This document shows, piece by piece, positions 53,284 through 63,067 of a stretch of DNA of 64,000 nucleotides. Origin of the DNA: Macellibacteroides fermentans (GTDB taxonomy: Bacteria; Bacteroidota; Bacteroidia; Bacteroidales; Tannerellaceae). The stretch is from assembly GCF_013409575.1 (NCBI RefSeq), contig NZ_JACCCY010000001.1, positions 926,501-990,500 of the forward strand. The letters run 5' to 3'. The notes beneath the pieces were generated by a model, which saw nothing but the letters and a program-made list of their open reading frames with translations, did not search any database and was not told the origin of the DNA. Each line of letters starts with the position of its first letter. The stretch's first letter is position 1. A program made the translations under genes and the position numbers.

Positions 53284-54867
53284 ATGAAGAAAAGACAAAT
53301 ACCTCATACCTTTACAATTGTTTTTTATATTATTATTTTCTGTGCTCTTCTCACCTGGTTCGTGCCGGGAGGTAAATATGTGGAACAGATTGCCCCAAAC
53401 GGCGATAAGACCATGGTTTATCAGCAAGTGGAAAGTATCCCACAGACCTGGCAGGTTTTATCGGCATTCTTTGAGGGTTTTGTCGATAAGGCAGATATCA
53501 TCATATTTATCCTTATAATAGGTGGCGCCTTCTGGATTGTTAACGATAGCAAAGCGTTCGATATTGGTACCGTCGGCTTTTTGCGGAAAGCCCGGCGACT
53601 GGAAAACAACCGGATGTTACGCAGGATTGGCGTCGACAATTTTATAATTACCTCCATCATGCTTCTTTTCAGCGTATTCGGTGCAGTGTTTGGCATGAGT
53701 GAGGAAACCATCGCCTTTACCATTATACTTGTCCCCATGGCCATCTCCATGGGATACGACTCCATTACCGGAGTTAGCATGGTGTTTGTTGCGGCAGCTT
53801 TGGGTTTTGCCGGAGCCATCCTCAATCCGTTTACCATTGGTATTGCACAGGGATTGGCGGGTATTCCGCTGTTTTCGGGCATCGAATACCGTATCTTTTG
53901 CTGGATAATTATCAACATAGCCGGTTTTACCTGGATATTACGCTATGCAAACAGGGTAAAGAAGAACCCTCAATTGTCTCTCGTTTACGAAGAAGATCAA
54001 TATTGGCGCGACCTGCATGAAAACGGTAGTCCGGAGTTCACGTATCACACACCCCGTATTGCGTGGATCAGCTTTGGCGTTACGTCGGTCATACTGATTC
54101 TTTTTTCCATAGCCTACCCCACCTCTTCACTGCAGATCGGGAATGCAGTCATCAACGGGCTGCCGGCCATTCCGGTGCTTACGGGATTGTTTATAGTCAG
54201 CTCCGTTTTTGCCTTACGCAAAACGGTTCACCTGTATATACTGAATCTGCTTTTCTTTACCATATTCTTTTTAATTACGGGAGTGATGGGATATGGCTGG
54301 TATATCATGGAGATTGCTACACTTTTCTTAGCCATGGGATTGGCGGCCGGTATCGCCAACAACAAAGGTCCGAATGAATTGGTGCAGCTATTTCTGGCTG
54401 GATGCAAAGATATCATGAGTGCGGCACTGGTGGTGGGAATGGCCGGAGGTATCATCGTTATCCTTCAGAAAGGGATGATTATAGACACCATACTTCATTC
54501 GCTTGCCGAAAAGATGAGCGGCATGGGACAGATTGCCACCGTCGAGATGATGTATGTAATTCAAAACCTGATCAATCTGGTGATCCCTTCGGGTAGTGCC
54601 AAAGCGGCTCTTACCATACCTATCATGGCGCCGTTCTCGGACTTGATCGGGTTATCCAAACAAGCCACGGTCATGGCCTTTCAGTTTGGGGATGGATTTA
54701 CAAATATGATTACACCAACGTCGGGGGTTTTAATGGCCGTATTGGGTGTGAGCCGTATTCCTTACGATAAATGGGTGCGCTGGTCTTGGAAGTTCATTTT
54801 ATTCCTGATATTGCTCGGAGCCATTTTACTGTTACCTACAGTTCTGATTCCGATGAATGGCTTCTGA
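53284..54867 (+). CDS. YfcC family transporter
   Basis: A 527-aa inner-membrane protein of the YfcC/DcuC-like ion-transporter superfamily. About 12 hydrophobic helices are visible, starting IPHTFTIVFYIIIFCALLTWFVPGG. GMSEETIAFTIILVPMAISMGYDSITGVSMVF and the C-terminal NLVIPSGSAKAALTIPIMAPFSDLIGLSKQATVMAFQFGDGFTNMITPTSG (in segments) show the two conserved hairpin regions. Substrates reported for relatives range from short carboxylates to basic amino acids; none can be assigned here. The next operon promoter begins 24 bases after the stop. Confidence 0.86.
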   Translation: MKKRQIPHTFTIVFYIIIFCALLTWFVPGGKYVEQIAPNGDKTMVYQQVESIPQTWQVLSAFFEGFVDKADIIIFILIIGGAFWIVNDSKAFDIGTVGFLRKARRLENNRMLRRIGVDNFIITSIMLLFSVFGAVFGMSEETIAFTIILVPMAISMGYDSITGVSMVFVAAALGFAGAILNPFTIGIAQGLAGIPLFSGIEYRIFCWIIINIAGFTWILRYANRVKKNPQLSLVYEEDQYWRDLHENGSPEFTYHTPRIAWISFGVTSVILILFSIAYPTSSLQIGNAVINGLPAIPVLTGLFIVSSVFALRKTVHLYILNLLFFTIFFLITGVMGYGWYIMEIATLFLAMGLAAGIANNKGPNELVQLFLAGCKDIMSAALVVGMAGGIIVILQKGMIIDTILHSLAEKMSGMGQIATVEMMYVIQNLINLVIPSGSAKAALTIPIMAPFSDLIGLSKQATVMAFQFGDGFTNMITPTSGVLMAVLGVSRIPYDKWVRWSWKFILFLILLGAILLLPTVLIPMNGF

Positions 54868-54890
54868 GGAATGCACAAAATCGGAATACG

Positions 54891-54921
54891 TTGCAGGTCC
54901 GCAAATGAATTTGTACATTTG
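54891..54921 (+). promoter_or_regulatory. promoter of the ECF sigma gene
   Basis: TTG (54891-54893), 20 bases, TACATTTG (54914-54921), 26 bases before the ATG at 54948. Confidence 0.62.
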
Positions 54922-54947
54922 CCGGAACAATTCAACGGTTCCGTTCT

Positions 54948-55532
54948 ATGCAAACAGATAAGACAAACAATCTTCAGGCTCCTGCTGCTGCATCTTCGTT
55001 TACGGAGATTTTCAATCAGTATCAGGAGCGCTTTATTCTTTTTGCAAATTCGTATGTAAGGAACCAGGCGGTTGCCGAAGATATCTGCATGGAAGCTATG
55101 CTGATCTATTGGGAAAAACGGGATTCGCTTCAACCCGGAACAAACATTCCGGCTTACATTCTTACTATTGTTAAAAACAGAGCCCTGAACCATCTTCAGC
55201 ACATGCATGTACGTCTGGAAGTGGAAGACCGGATCATGGATCATGCTTCCAGAGAGCTGAATCTGCGTATTTCAACGTTGGAGGCCTGTAATCCCAGCGA
55301 TCTGTTTTCTACTGAGATTCAGGAAATCATTCATGACACGATCCGGACTTTCCCTCATCAGACTCAAAAGGTGTTTATGATGAGCCGGTTTGAGAATCTT
55401 ACCAACAGGGAAATAGCCGAAAAACTGGGATTAAGCATAAAAAGCGTAGAATTCCATATAACCAAAGGTTTGAAAGTGCTGCGCACCAACCTGAAGGACT
55501 ATTTACCATCCTGGGTTTTACTTGTCATCTAA
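54948..55532 (+). CDS. ECF RNA polymerase sigma factor of a carbohydrate locus
   Basis: A 194-aa sigma-70 family factor of the extracytoplasmic type (Bacteroidales-specific class that pairs with FecR). Region 2 is at about 16-85 (FTEIFNQYQERFILFANSYVRN; AVAEDICMEAMLIYWEKRD), region 4 at about 128-185 with the helix-turn-helix LTNREIAEKLGLSIKSVEFHITKGLKVLR. The linker is of ordinary length. It would be held inactive by the FecR protein next door and drive the SusC-SusD genes when substrate arrives. The gap to fecR is 94 bases. Confidence 0.93.
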   Translation: MQTDKTNNLQAPAAASSFTEIFNQYQERFILFANSYVRNQAVAEDICMEAMLIYWEKRDSLQPGTNIPAYILTIVKNRALNHLQHMHVRLEVEDRIMDHASRELNLRISTLEACNPSDLFSTEIQEIIHDTIRTFPHQTQKVFMMSRFENLTNREIAEKLGLSIKSVEFHITKGLKVLRTNLKDYLPSWVLLVI

Positions 55533-55626
55533 AAAAAATTTAAATTCTCATTAGGGTATTTAACGTCTGTCTTGTTATTATAGCAGAGACCAGACATATT
55601 GTTGTCTTCAATCATGAATAAAAGAA

Positions 55627-56556
55627 ATGGATAAAGAGACCTTACATCGGTATTTTGAAGGGAAAAGCACGTTGGAAGAGGAAATACAGGTTGTGAACTG
55701 GGTGGAAGCATCCGAAAGCAACCGGAAAGATTACCTCCGGGAAAGAATGCTTTGGGACGCGGTAACTCTGACTGCCAACTCGAAGGATTTGGGAGTTCCT
55801 GTGCAAAAACGTGCTGACCGGACCAGTCTTTGGCGCGCAATAGCTGTGGCGGCATCGATTGCCTTGCTTTTGGGTATATCGTGGACAATCTGGGATCGCT
55901 CTGCAAATCTTGTTTCTCAGCAAAATCAGACAATCATCGTACCTGCCGGTCAGCGGGTACAGCTTCTTCTGGCTGACGGGACGAAGGTATGGCTTAATTC
56001 GAAAACCACCTTCACCTACCCTGCTGCATTCAGCAGTAAAAACAGGGAAGTCACACTTAACGGTGAAGCTTACTTTGAAGTAAAAAAAGATACGGAACAC
56101 CCCTTTATAGTTAAAACAAACCTATACGATGTAAAGGTATTGGGTACCACCTTTAATGTGTATGCTTACGAAAATGCCGATTATTTTAAAACATCACTTA
56201 TAAATGGTTCTGTAGAAGTTCTGTCCGACCACTATAAAATAAACTTAAAGCCAGGCGAAGTGGCAACCGGAACCAGCGGCTCCCTGAAAAAAGGGACGAT
56301 CTCCAATCTGGATGAATTCAGATGGAAAGATGGTCTCCTATGCTTTGACGACGAGCCATTAGGAACACTTATGGAGAAATTCTCGATCTATTACGACATC
56401 CACATCGAAGTGGCCGATCCGGGATTACTGTCGTACCGGTGCACCGGTAAATTCAGGCATAACGACGGAATCGAACACGCTTTAAAGGTAATACAGAAAG
56501 ATCTGAACTTTACTTTTACCCGCAACGACGAATCAAATACAATTACATTGAAATAA
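55627..56556 (+). CDS. FecR-type anti-sigma factor
   Basis: The inner-membrane anti-sigma protein of the locus, 309 aa: a cytoplasmic N-terminal part (1-69, YFEGKSTLEEEIQVVNWVEASE), one transmembrane helix (about 70-90), a periplasmic FecR domain (about 102-200, VPAGQRVQLLLADGTKVWLNSKTTFTYP and NGEAYFEVKKDTEHPFIV) and a C-terminal DUF4974-like domain (LGTLMEKFSIYYDIHIEV; YRCTGKFRHNDGIEHAL). It would receive the signal from the STN domain of the SusC protein. The topology matches known Bacteroides regulators. Confidence 0.94.
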   Translation: MDKETLHRYFEGKSTLEEEIQVVNWVEASESNRKDYLRERMLWDAVTLTANSKDLGVPVQKRADRTSLWRAIAVAASIALLLGISWTIWDRSANLVSQQNQTIIVPAGQRVQLLLADGTKVWLNSKTTFTYPAAFSSKNREVTLNGEAYFEVKKDTEHPFIVKTNLYDVKVLGTTFNVYAYENADYFKTSLINGSVEVLSDHYKINLKPGEVATGTSGSLKKGTISNLDEFRWKDGLLCFDDEPLGTLMEKFSIYYDIHIEVADPGLLSYRCTGKFRHNDGIEHALKVIQKDLNFTFTRNDESNTITLK

Positions 56557-56623
56557 CAGAGTGTTAACTATTTTAATTTAATATCATGCAGAACATCGAT
56601 ACATAAAACATCAAAAAAAAGAA

Positions 56624-56655
56624 ATGCCGGAAAGTAGTGGTGTACCTCCCGGCAT
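56624..56655 (+). other. hairpin in the fecR-susC gap
   Basis: ATGCCGG (56624-56630) pairs with CCGGCAT (56649-56655) around an 18-base loop, without a following T-run. It may mark a processing site or leader of the susC transcript. Confidence 0.4.
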
Positions 56656-56715
56656 ATGTCAACACGAGACAATCCAATTTATTCTCAGTATTAACAATAA
56701 ATCCATTACAAAGTT

Positions 56716-59700
56716 ATGATAAATATTCTTTGTCGAAATCCCTATGGCTTAAAAAAACATAAATTAACCCATCTGGTGCGGATTATGAAACTATCGATAT
56801 TCCTATTATTCGTCTTTGTTTGCTCGGGATTGGCCGAAAACGCCCATTCTCAGAATGCAAAAGTTACGCTAAACAAACAAAATGTGATGGTTAGCGAGAT
56901 CTTAAATGAGATAGAGAATCAGACAGAATACCTGTTTCTCTACAACAAAAAAAATGTAAATGTGGAGAGAAAGACCTCTCTTAATGTTACAAACGAGTCT
57001 GTTGCAGGAATTCTTAACAGGATTTTCTCCAACACAAACGTCAGTTATGCAATGGAGGGTAAACACATTGTGCTGTCAAAGCATGATGCACCGGTATCTG
57101 TTGCCAGTCAGGAACCGGGACGTACCATTACAGGGTTGATCCGCGACGAAAACGGAGAGCCTGTAATCGGGGCCAATGTGATGGTTGCCGGTACTTCCAT
57201 CGGTACCATTACGGATATAGACGGTAACTTCTCTTTGCAGGGAGTGCCGGACAAGTCAATTATCCGCGTATCCTATATCGGATATTTAACCCAGGATGTG
57301 GTATTAAAGAAAGAAAACTCGTTGCAGATCGTACTTCGCGAAGATACCAAGAAACTGGACGAGGTAGTGGTTATTGCCTACGGTACAGCCCAGCGTAAAA
57401 GTATTGTGGGTGCGGTGGACCAGATTGCATCGGGTGTGATTGAAGATCGTCCCGTTGGAAACCTTACCCAGGCATTGCAGGGAGCTTCTGCCAACCTGGT
57501 AATTCAGCAGAAGAGCTTCAACCCCAACGATAACAGCGTTAACATCAACATCCGCGGTATCAGCACCATGAATAACAATGATCCGCTGGTAGTGATTGAT
57601 GGTTTGGTTGTTGAACAATCAAGCATGAATAACCTGAACCCGTCCGATATCGAAAATATATCTGTATTGAAAGATGCCGGTAGTGCGGCTATCTACGGTT
57701 CGCGGTCGGCCAACGGTGTTATTTTGATTACCACGAAGAAAGGTAGAAAAGACGAGCGTCCCGTAATCAAATTTACAGGAATGGTTGGAACACAGAATCC
57801 TCACATTCTTTTCAAACCGGTTAAAGGATACGAAAATGCCATCTTACGCAACCAGGCTTTGGTAAACGGAGGCTCTGCTCCCATCTATTCACCGGCTCAG
57901 ATTCAGGGTTATCAACAAAATGGCGACTCAGAATGGTTCCTGAATGAGATTATGAAGAATGCCTTACAGCAGAATTATAATTTAAATATCTCGGGTGGAT
58001 CGAAAAACTCTACCTACATGATCTCCGGAGGATATTATGACCAGGAAAGTAACTTTGTAGGATCCGAGTATGGTGTGAAACGCTATAATTTCCGTACAAA
58101 CATGTCTACCGAGTATCAGAGACTTAAGTTAAGTACCTCCATGGCTTACGTGCGTACAGACGGTACAGATCATACCACTTCTTCCGGTACGCTGATTGTG
58201 GATGCCTCACGTATTCCGGTATACAATACCTATTCAATGAAAGATGCCAACGGTCGGTATCTGGTAAACGACGTATTATCGGAATTCAACCCGTTGGGTA
58301 TTCTGGAAGCTGGCGGTAAGACCTGGAAAGATGAAGACAACTTTACCGGATCTGTGAATGCCGACCTTGATATTATCGATGGTTTAAAGCTAAGGGGTGT
58401 ATTTGGTGGAGATCTTCGTTCTAACCACCGTCTCATCATGCGTAAGAAAGTTCCTTTTTATGCAAGCGAAACAGCTACAGTTCCAAGTGGTTATGCAAAC
58501 TCGAACCGTGAAACGGAAGATTACAATGAAAAGGTTCTTTTCCTGAATTCGCAGCTTATGCTTGACTTCAACCGCACCTTTGCCAAAATGCATCAGATTA
58601 CCGGTTTGTTGGGAGTATCCAACGAGTCGTACACCTTCAAGGCAAATGAGCTGAAAAAGAAGTATACAGATCCTGATTTAGGTATTCCGGTTTCGGAAAC
58701 CGAAATAATTACTTCCAGTTACAACACGCCTAACAGAACTACCCAACGCAGCCTTTACTCTGTGTTCGGTCGCGCCGGATATTCCTACAATGGAAAGTAT
58801 TACGGAGAATTCAGTTTCCGTTACGACGGTTCTTCCAAGTTTGCAGAAAACAACCGCTGGGGATTCTTCCCTTCTGTTTCGGGAGGATGGCGTGTGTCTG
58901 AAGAGGCGTTCATGACAAATTACCGCGAACGTTTCGGCGAATTGAAGTTGCGCGGATCGTACGGTATCCTGGGTAACCAGAATGTGGACGATTATCAATA
59001 TCAGACTACGTACAACATTACAAACAATGCATACGGGTTTAATAATGTTTCGGTTGCCGGTACAGGCTTTACCTTTGCCAATAAAGAGTTGAAATGGGAG
59101 CTTTCCAAAACATTCAACGTGGGTGTGGATGCAACCTTCTTCAATAATTCGGTATATGCTTCGTTCGACTATTTCAACAAGCGTACTTCAGACATCTTAA
59201 TCACTCCGGAGGTTCCCACCGTATACGGAGGTGCCGTTCCTAAGTACAATGCAGGTGAAATGCAGAATCAGGGTTGGGAAATCACCCTCAGCTATCGTTT
59301 CAACAAAGGCGATTTCCGTCACAACGTAGGCTTGAATCTGGCTGATTCATGGAATGAGGTTTTGGCATTCGACGGGAATGAGCAGATCAGCAGCTCGGAT
59401 CAGATGCAGCGCATCATCCGTGTAGGGTTACCGTTTAACTCCTATTACGGTTACAAAACCGACGGATACTTCCAGAATATAGATGAGGTTAAGAACGGAG
59501 CCATCCCTGTGGGTGCTACGGTTCAACCGGGAGACGTTCGCTATGTAGACCGCGACAATAACGGTGTTATTGATGACAAGGATCGTTTTGTATTAGGAAA
59601 TGCATTCCCTCGTTATACATTTGGTATCACCTATGATATGAGTTGGAAAAACTTCGATTTCAATCTTTTGCTGCAGGGCGTAGGTAAACGTTCCATGTTC

Positions 59701-60126
59701 CTCCGCGGCGAATTGGTTGAACCGTTCCACTCCAATTATTCCTATACGATGTTTACACATCAGCTCGATTACTGGACTCCGGTTAATCCCGATGCCCGTT
59801 GGCCGCGTCTGGCCGCTCCCGGCACAGCTTCCAACACGAACAATTATGGAAAATCGTCGGATTTATACCTGTTCAACGCGTCTTATCTGCGTTTGAAAAA
59901 CATCCAGATCGGTTATACGCTACCGAAGACTATTTCGATGAAAGCCGGCATGCAGAAGTTACGTGGTTATGTAACCGCCCAGAACCTGCTTACTCTTGCC
60001 AAGAACGGATTTATCGATCCGGAGTCTACAGAGTTTGGATCAAACATGGGTAATAACGGGGCAAACAGCGGACGTAACTATCCTACACCTATCTATGTAG
60101 GTTTTGGCTTAGATATAGAGTTTTAA
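56716..60126 (+). CDS. SusC/RagA family TonB-linked outer-membrane protein with STN domain
   Basis: The outer-membrane import pore of the locus, 1136 aa. An N-terminal extension and signal segment (cleavage near AHSQ, about 46) are followed by an STN domain (about 49-121, VSEILNEIENQTEYLFLYNKKNV), which in such proteins contacts FecR. Next are a carboxypeptidase-regulatory-like domain (about 137-207, GEPVIGANVMVAGTSIGTITDIDGNF), a TonB-box-like segment (DEVVVIAYG, 215-223), the plug (NINIRGISTMNNNDPLVVIDG; ENISVLKDAGSAAIYGSRSANGVILI) and a long barrel ending YVGFGLDIEF with terminal Phe. A later ATG at 56785 also exists, but the longer form is usual for STN-type SusC. Confidence 0.96.
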   Translation: MINILCRNPYGLKKHKLTHLVRIMKLSIFLLFVFVCSGLAENAHSQNAKVTLNKQNVMVSEILNEIENQTEYLFLYNKKNVNVERKTSLNVTNESVAGILNRIFSNTNVSYAMEGKHIVLSKHDAPVSVASQEPGRTITGLIRDENGEPVIGANVMVAGTSIGTITDIDGNFSLQGVPDKSIIRVSYIGYLTQDVVLKKENSLQIVLREDTKKLDEVVVIAYGTAQRKSIVGAVDQIASGVIEDRPVGNLTQALQGASANLVIQQKSFNPNDNSVNINIRGISTMNNNDPLVVIDGLVVEQSSMNNLNPSDIENISVLKDAGSAAIYGSRSANGVILITTKKGRKDERPVIKFTGMVGTQNPHILFKPVKGYENAILRNQALVNGGSAPIYSPAQIQGYQQNGDSEWFLNEIMKNALQQNYNLNISGGSKNSTYMISGGYYDQESNFVGSEYGVKRYNFRTNMSTEYQRLKLSTSMAYVRTDGTDHTTSSGTLIVDASRIPVYNTYSMKDANGRYLVNDVLSEFNPLGILEAGGKTWKDEDNFTGSVNADLDIIDGLKLRGVFGGDLRSNHRLIMRKKVPFYASETATVPSGYANSNRETEDYNEKVLFLNSQLMLDFNRTFAKMHQITGLLGVSNESYTFKANELKKKYTDPDLGIPVSETEIITSSYNTPNRTTQRSLYSVFGRAGYSYNGKYYGEFSFRYDGSSKFAENNRWGFFPSVSGGWRVSEEAFMTNYRERFGELKLRGSYGILGNQNVDDYQYQTTYNITNNAYGFNNVSVAGTGFTFANKELKWELSKTFNVGVDATFFNNSVYASFDYFNKRTSDILITPEVPTVYGGAVPKYNAGEMQNQGWEITLSYRFNKGDFRHNVGLNLADSWNEVLAFDGNEQISSSDQMQRIIRVGLPFNSYYGYKTDGYFQNIDEVKNGAIPVGATVQPGDVRYVDRDNNGVIDDKDRFVLGNAFPRYTFGITYDMSWKNFDFNLLLQGVGKRSMFLRGELVEPFHSNYSYTMFTHQLDYWTPVNPDARWPRLAAPGTASNTNNYGKSSDLYLFNASYLRLKNIQIGYTLPKTISMKAGMQKLRGYVTAQNLLTLAKNGFIDPESTEFGSNMGNNGANSGRNYPTPIYVGFGLDIEF

Positions 60127-60151
60127 CCTTTACGTTTAAAAAGATACAGAT

Positions 60152-61783
60152 ATGAAACTGAATTTCTTAAAATATAGCGTGGTTGCAATGGCATGTCTGG
60201 CTACCTTATCGGGTTGTCAGGATCTGGATCTGGCTCCCACCGATAAATTTACAGAGGCTAATTACTGGACTTCACCCGAAAAAGCATCCATGGTACTAAA
60301 TACCGCTTATAGTCAGCTTAGCAGCAGCGGACGGTATTTCAGTAACGAGACCTTATCGGACAATATGTACGAAGGCCGAGGCAACAGCAGTGAAAAGATG
60401 ATCTCTTCCGGTCAGGCCGATGCTTCCAACTCAAGATTTTCCGACGAATGGAAGAATTCGTATGCAGGTATTAAAACCTGTAACGTATTTCTTGAAAATG
60501 TGGATAAAGTGCCCAACATGAATGAAACCCTGCGTAACCGCATGAAAGCGGAGGCTCGTTTCATCCGCGCATGGCTTTATCTGCAGCTTACCACCTGGTA
60601 TGGAGATGTTCCTTTGTTTGATAAAGACATCTCCTTGTCGGAGTCTAAAACCATCGCCCGTAGTCCGAAGGCAGACGTACTGGCATTTATCTACAGCGAA
60701 CTGGACGAGGTAACCGAAATTCTTCCAGTAAATACAGCTTATGCCGAAGCCGACCGTGGACGAATCACCAAAGGGGCAGCCATCGCTCTTAAGGCCAGAG
60801 CTTATTTATATCAGAACGATTGGGCAAACGTAGCCGCAACATGCGAAAAATTAATTGGTAATACGGCCAATGGAACTTACGCACTGTTCCCCTCCTACGC
60901 TGGTATCTTTAAGCCGGAGAATGAATACAACAGCGAAGTGATACTGGACTATCAGTATGTTCCTTCTCTGCGAGTTTGGGAGGAAATGTACGACATGGCG
61001 CCTCTGTCTGCCGGAGCCCGTATCAACGCCAAAGCTCCCACGCAGGAGTTGGTGGATGACTATCTTATGCTGAATGGTAAAGCGATACATGAATCGGGAT
61101 CAAACTACGATGAAAACAATCCCTACAAGAACCGCGACCCACGTCTGGATGCAACCATCGTTTACCACGGTGCCAAGTGGACCAGACCGGACGGAACTGT
61201 TCAGACCATCTATATCAAACCGGGTTCTACCCCCAGCGACAATACCTATGGTAAAGTGGACGAATATATCGGTGCAGGATCGAACTCAACCTCAACCGGC
61301 TATTACTTGAAAAAGAACTACGATCCTACGTCGGAGATCGGTATGAAATCGGGTTTGAATCTCATCTTGATCCGTTATGCGGATGTACTGTTAATGTATG
61401 CCGAAGCAATGAATGAGCTTGGAAAGATGGATGAAGCTGTTTGGAATAAAACCATCCGTCCGCTTCGTCTTCGCGCCGGATTTACCGACGCTCCTGCCTT
61501 GAATTATCCAACGGAAGGAAACATACAAACCATTATCCGCCGCGAACGCAGAGTGGAACTGGCATTGGAAGGGTTGCGTATCTTTGATATCCGCCGTTGG
61601 AAGACTGCAGAAACGGTATTGAATACCTATCCTCATGGGGCACGTTTCGGCGAGGCAAGCATTGACAACGGCTATATCCGGTTGGAAAAACGTTCATTCA
61701 ATCCGGAACGCGATTACTTATGGGCTGTTCCATTGTCTCAAAAGGACTTGAATCCTAACTTAGGACAAAATCCGGGTTATTGA
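60152..61783 (+). CDS. SusD/RagB family surface glycan-binding lipoprotein
   Basis: The partner of SusC that covers the pore and binds glycan outside the cell. The 543-aa protein has a lipoprotein signal (Cys22, ATLSGC) and the TPR-based SusD fold: YWTSPEKASMVLNTAYSQL near the N-terminus, AEARFIRAWLYLQLTTWYGDVPL (about 130-152) and the C-terminal RRVELALEGLRIFDIRRWKTAE (about 468-489). It ends DLNPNLGQNPGY, as usual. It starts 26 bases after susC. Aromatic ligand residues cannot be assigned without a model. Confidence 0.95.
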   Translation: MKLNFLKYSVVAMACLATLSGCQDLDLAPTDKFTEANYWTSPEKASMVLNTAYSQLSSSGRYFSNETLSDNMYEGRGNSSEKMISSGQADASNSRFSDEWKNSYAGIKTCNVFLENVDKVPNMNETLRNRMKAEARFIRAWLYLQLTTWYGDVPLFDKDISLSESKTIARSPKADVLAFIYSELDEVTEILPVNTAYAEADRGRITKGAAIALKARAYLYQNDWANVAATCEKLIGNTANGTYALFPSYAGIFKPENEYNSEVILDYQYVPSLRVWEEMYDMAPLSAGARINAKAPTQELVDDYLMLNGKAIHESGSNYDENNPYKNRDPRLDATIVYHGAKWTRPDGTVQTIYIKPGSTPSDNTYGKVDEYIGAGSNSTSTGYYLKKNYDPTSEIGMKSGLNLILIRYADVLLMYAEAMNELGKMDEAVWNKTIRPLRLRAGFTDAPALNYPTEGNIQTIIRRERRVELALEGLRIFDIRRWKTAETVLNTYPHGARFGEASIDNGYIRLEKRSFNPERDYLWAVPLSQKDLNPNLGQNPGY

Positions 61784-61866
61784 TTCGTATCGTGATACGT
61801 AAATGAAATAGTATTTGTATGAAATTGCATAAATCAAAAGCAGTTAATTTTCAAAAAGACAAAATT

Positions 61867-63003
61867 ATGAAAACATTAGTAGTTAAATCGACCATATTTC
61901 TCTCTTTTCTTTTTGCATTGATGTCTTGTGTAAACGACGACACATTGGAACATCTAAAGGTGACAACCGTAAAAACGCTGTATGCTCCGGACAATAACAA
62001 GGCTGTTAAACTGGAAAGCTCTGCGTCTGCCAATATTTTGTTCGAATGGGAACAGGCCAAAGCAGAAGACGGTGGTCTGGTGATGTACGAAGTAGCATTC
62101 GACGTAGAGGGCGGCGACTTCTCTAAACCTATCTACAAACTTACATCAGACAACAATGGTACTTACAATTATGCCACTGTTACTCACAAAACATTGAATA
62201 AGATCGGTGCGCTGGCAGGATTGAACTCTTCGGAAACAGGTAATATCATCTGGACCGTATTTTCGTCCAAAGGGGTGAATGAGGTAAAAGCCGAAGAGGT
62301 AAGAACCATGACTATTACACGTCTGGCTGGTTTTGCAGAGGTTCCTACCGATGTATATGTTACCGGTGAAGGTTCTGAAGGCGGTGCTGATTTGTCGAAA
62401 GCCATTAAATTCAAGGCTGTTGCCAACGGAGAATTCGAAATTTACACCAAGCTTACTGCCGGAAAGAAATATCATTTTGCCGATGGTACCAATGCAGCTG
62501 CCAAGACCTATTTCGCTGATGGCGAGGTATTAAAAGAAAACGGAGAGAGCACAGTGGCTAAAACGGGTGTGTACCGTATCAATCTGGACTTCACTACCGG
62601 TGCGGTTGTTTATACCGAAATCAGCAAGATGGAAATCTTCTTCGCTCCTACAAACTCATACCTGTTTGAACTGCCTTATGTTGGTCAGGGTGTTTGGAAA
62701 GCAGCGAGTCAGCCTATTACATTCAAGCAAGAAGGATGGGGACGCGACGAACGTTATAAATTCCGTATGACTGTAAAAGAAGGTACTGAATTTGAATGGT
62801 TCGGAAGTGTTAACGGAGATAATTCTCGTCCTAACAACTCAACGCCCGAATCATTCTGGTACATGGTACCGGTTTCGGGTGATCAATGGAATAATTGCTT
62901 CAAGTTTGCCGGCGAAATTGACAACAGCCTGAGTGATGTCAGCGTTGTTTTCCAGGCAGACAACAGTTATACTCACATCATTAAAAAAGTAGGTGATCAA
63001 TAA
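61867..63003 (+). CDS. SusE-like surface glycan-binding lipoprotein
   Basis: A 378-aa outer-surface lipoprotein of the SusE/SusF group. The start at 61867 gives a lipoprotein signal (Cys21, FALMSC); an upstream in-frame ATG at 61819 would give an unusual basic prefix. The N-terminal SusE domain (about 30-140, LYAPDNNKAVKLESSASANILFEWEQA) is followed by starch-binding-like repeats (YVTGEGSEGGADLSKAIKFK; YLFELPYVGQGVWKAASQPI). Glycan contact residues cannot be named. It follows susD by 83 bases; a 10-bp hairpin (63015-63040) separates it from the GH76 gene. Confidence 0.85.
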   Translation: MKTLVVKSTIFLSFLFALMSCVNDDTLEHLKVTTVKTLYAPDNNKAVKLESSASANILFEWEQAKAEDGGLVMYEVAFDVEGGDFSKPIYKLTSDNNGTYNYATVTHKTLNKIGALAGLNSSETGNIIWTVFSSKGVNEVKAEEVRTMTITRLAGFAEVPTDVYVTGEGSEGGADLSKAIKFKAVANGEFEIYTKLTAGKKYHFADGTNAAAKTYFADGEVLKENGESTVAKTGVYRINLDFTTGAVVYTEISKMEIFFAPTNSYLFELPYVGQGVWKAASQPITFKQEGWGRDERYKFRMTVKEGTEFEWFGSVNGDNSRPNNSTPESFWYMVPVSGDQWNNCFKFAGEIDNSLSDVSVVFQADNSYTHIIKKVGDQ

Positions 63004-63014
63004 CAGTAAACAAG

Positions 63015-63040
63015 CCGCCCGGAAAAACCATTCCGGGCGG
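63015..63040 (+). other. perfect hairpin between the susE-like and GH76 genes
   Basis: CCGCCCGGAA (63015-63024) pairs perfectly with TTCCGGGCGG (63031-63040) around AAACCA. No T-run follows (ACTTATC), so it may be an RNA-stabilising or processing element rather than a terminator. Confidence 0.55.
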
Positions 63041-63067
63041 ACTTATCATCCTAAAAAGTATATACAC

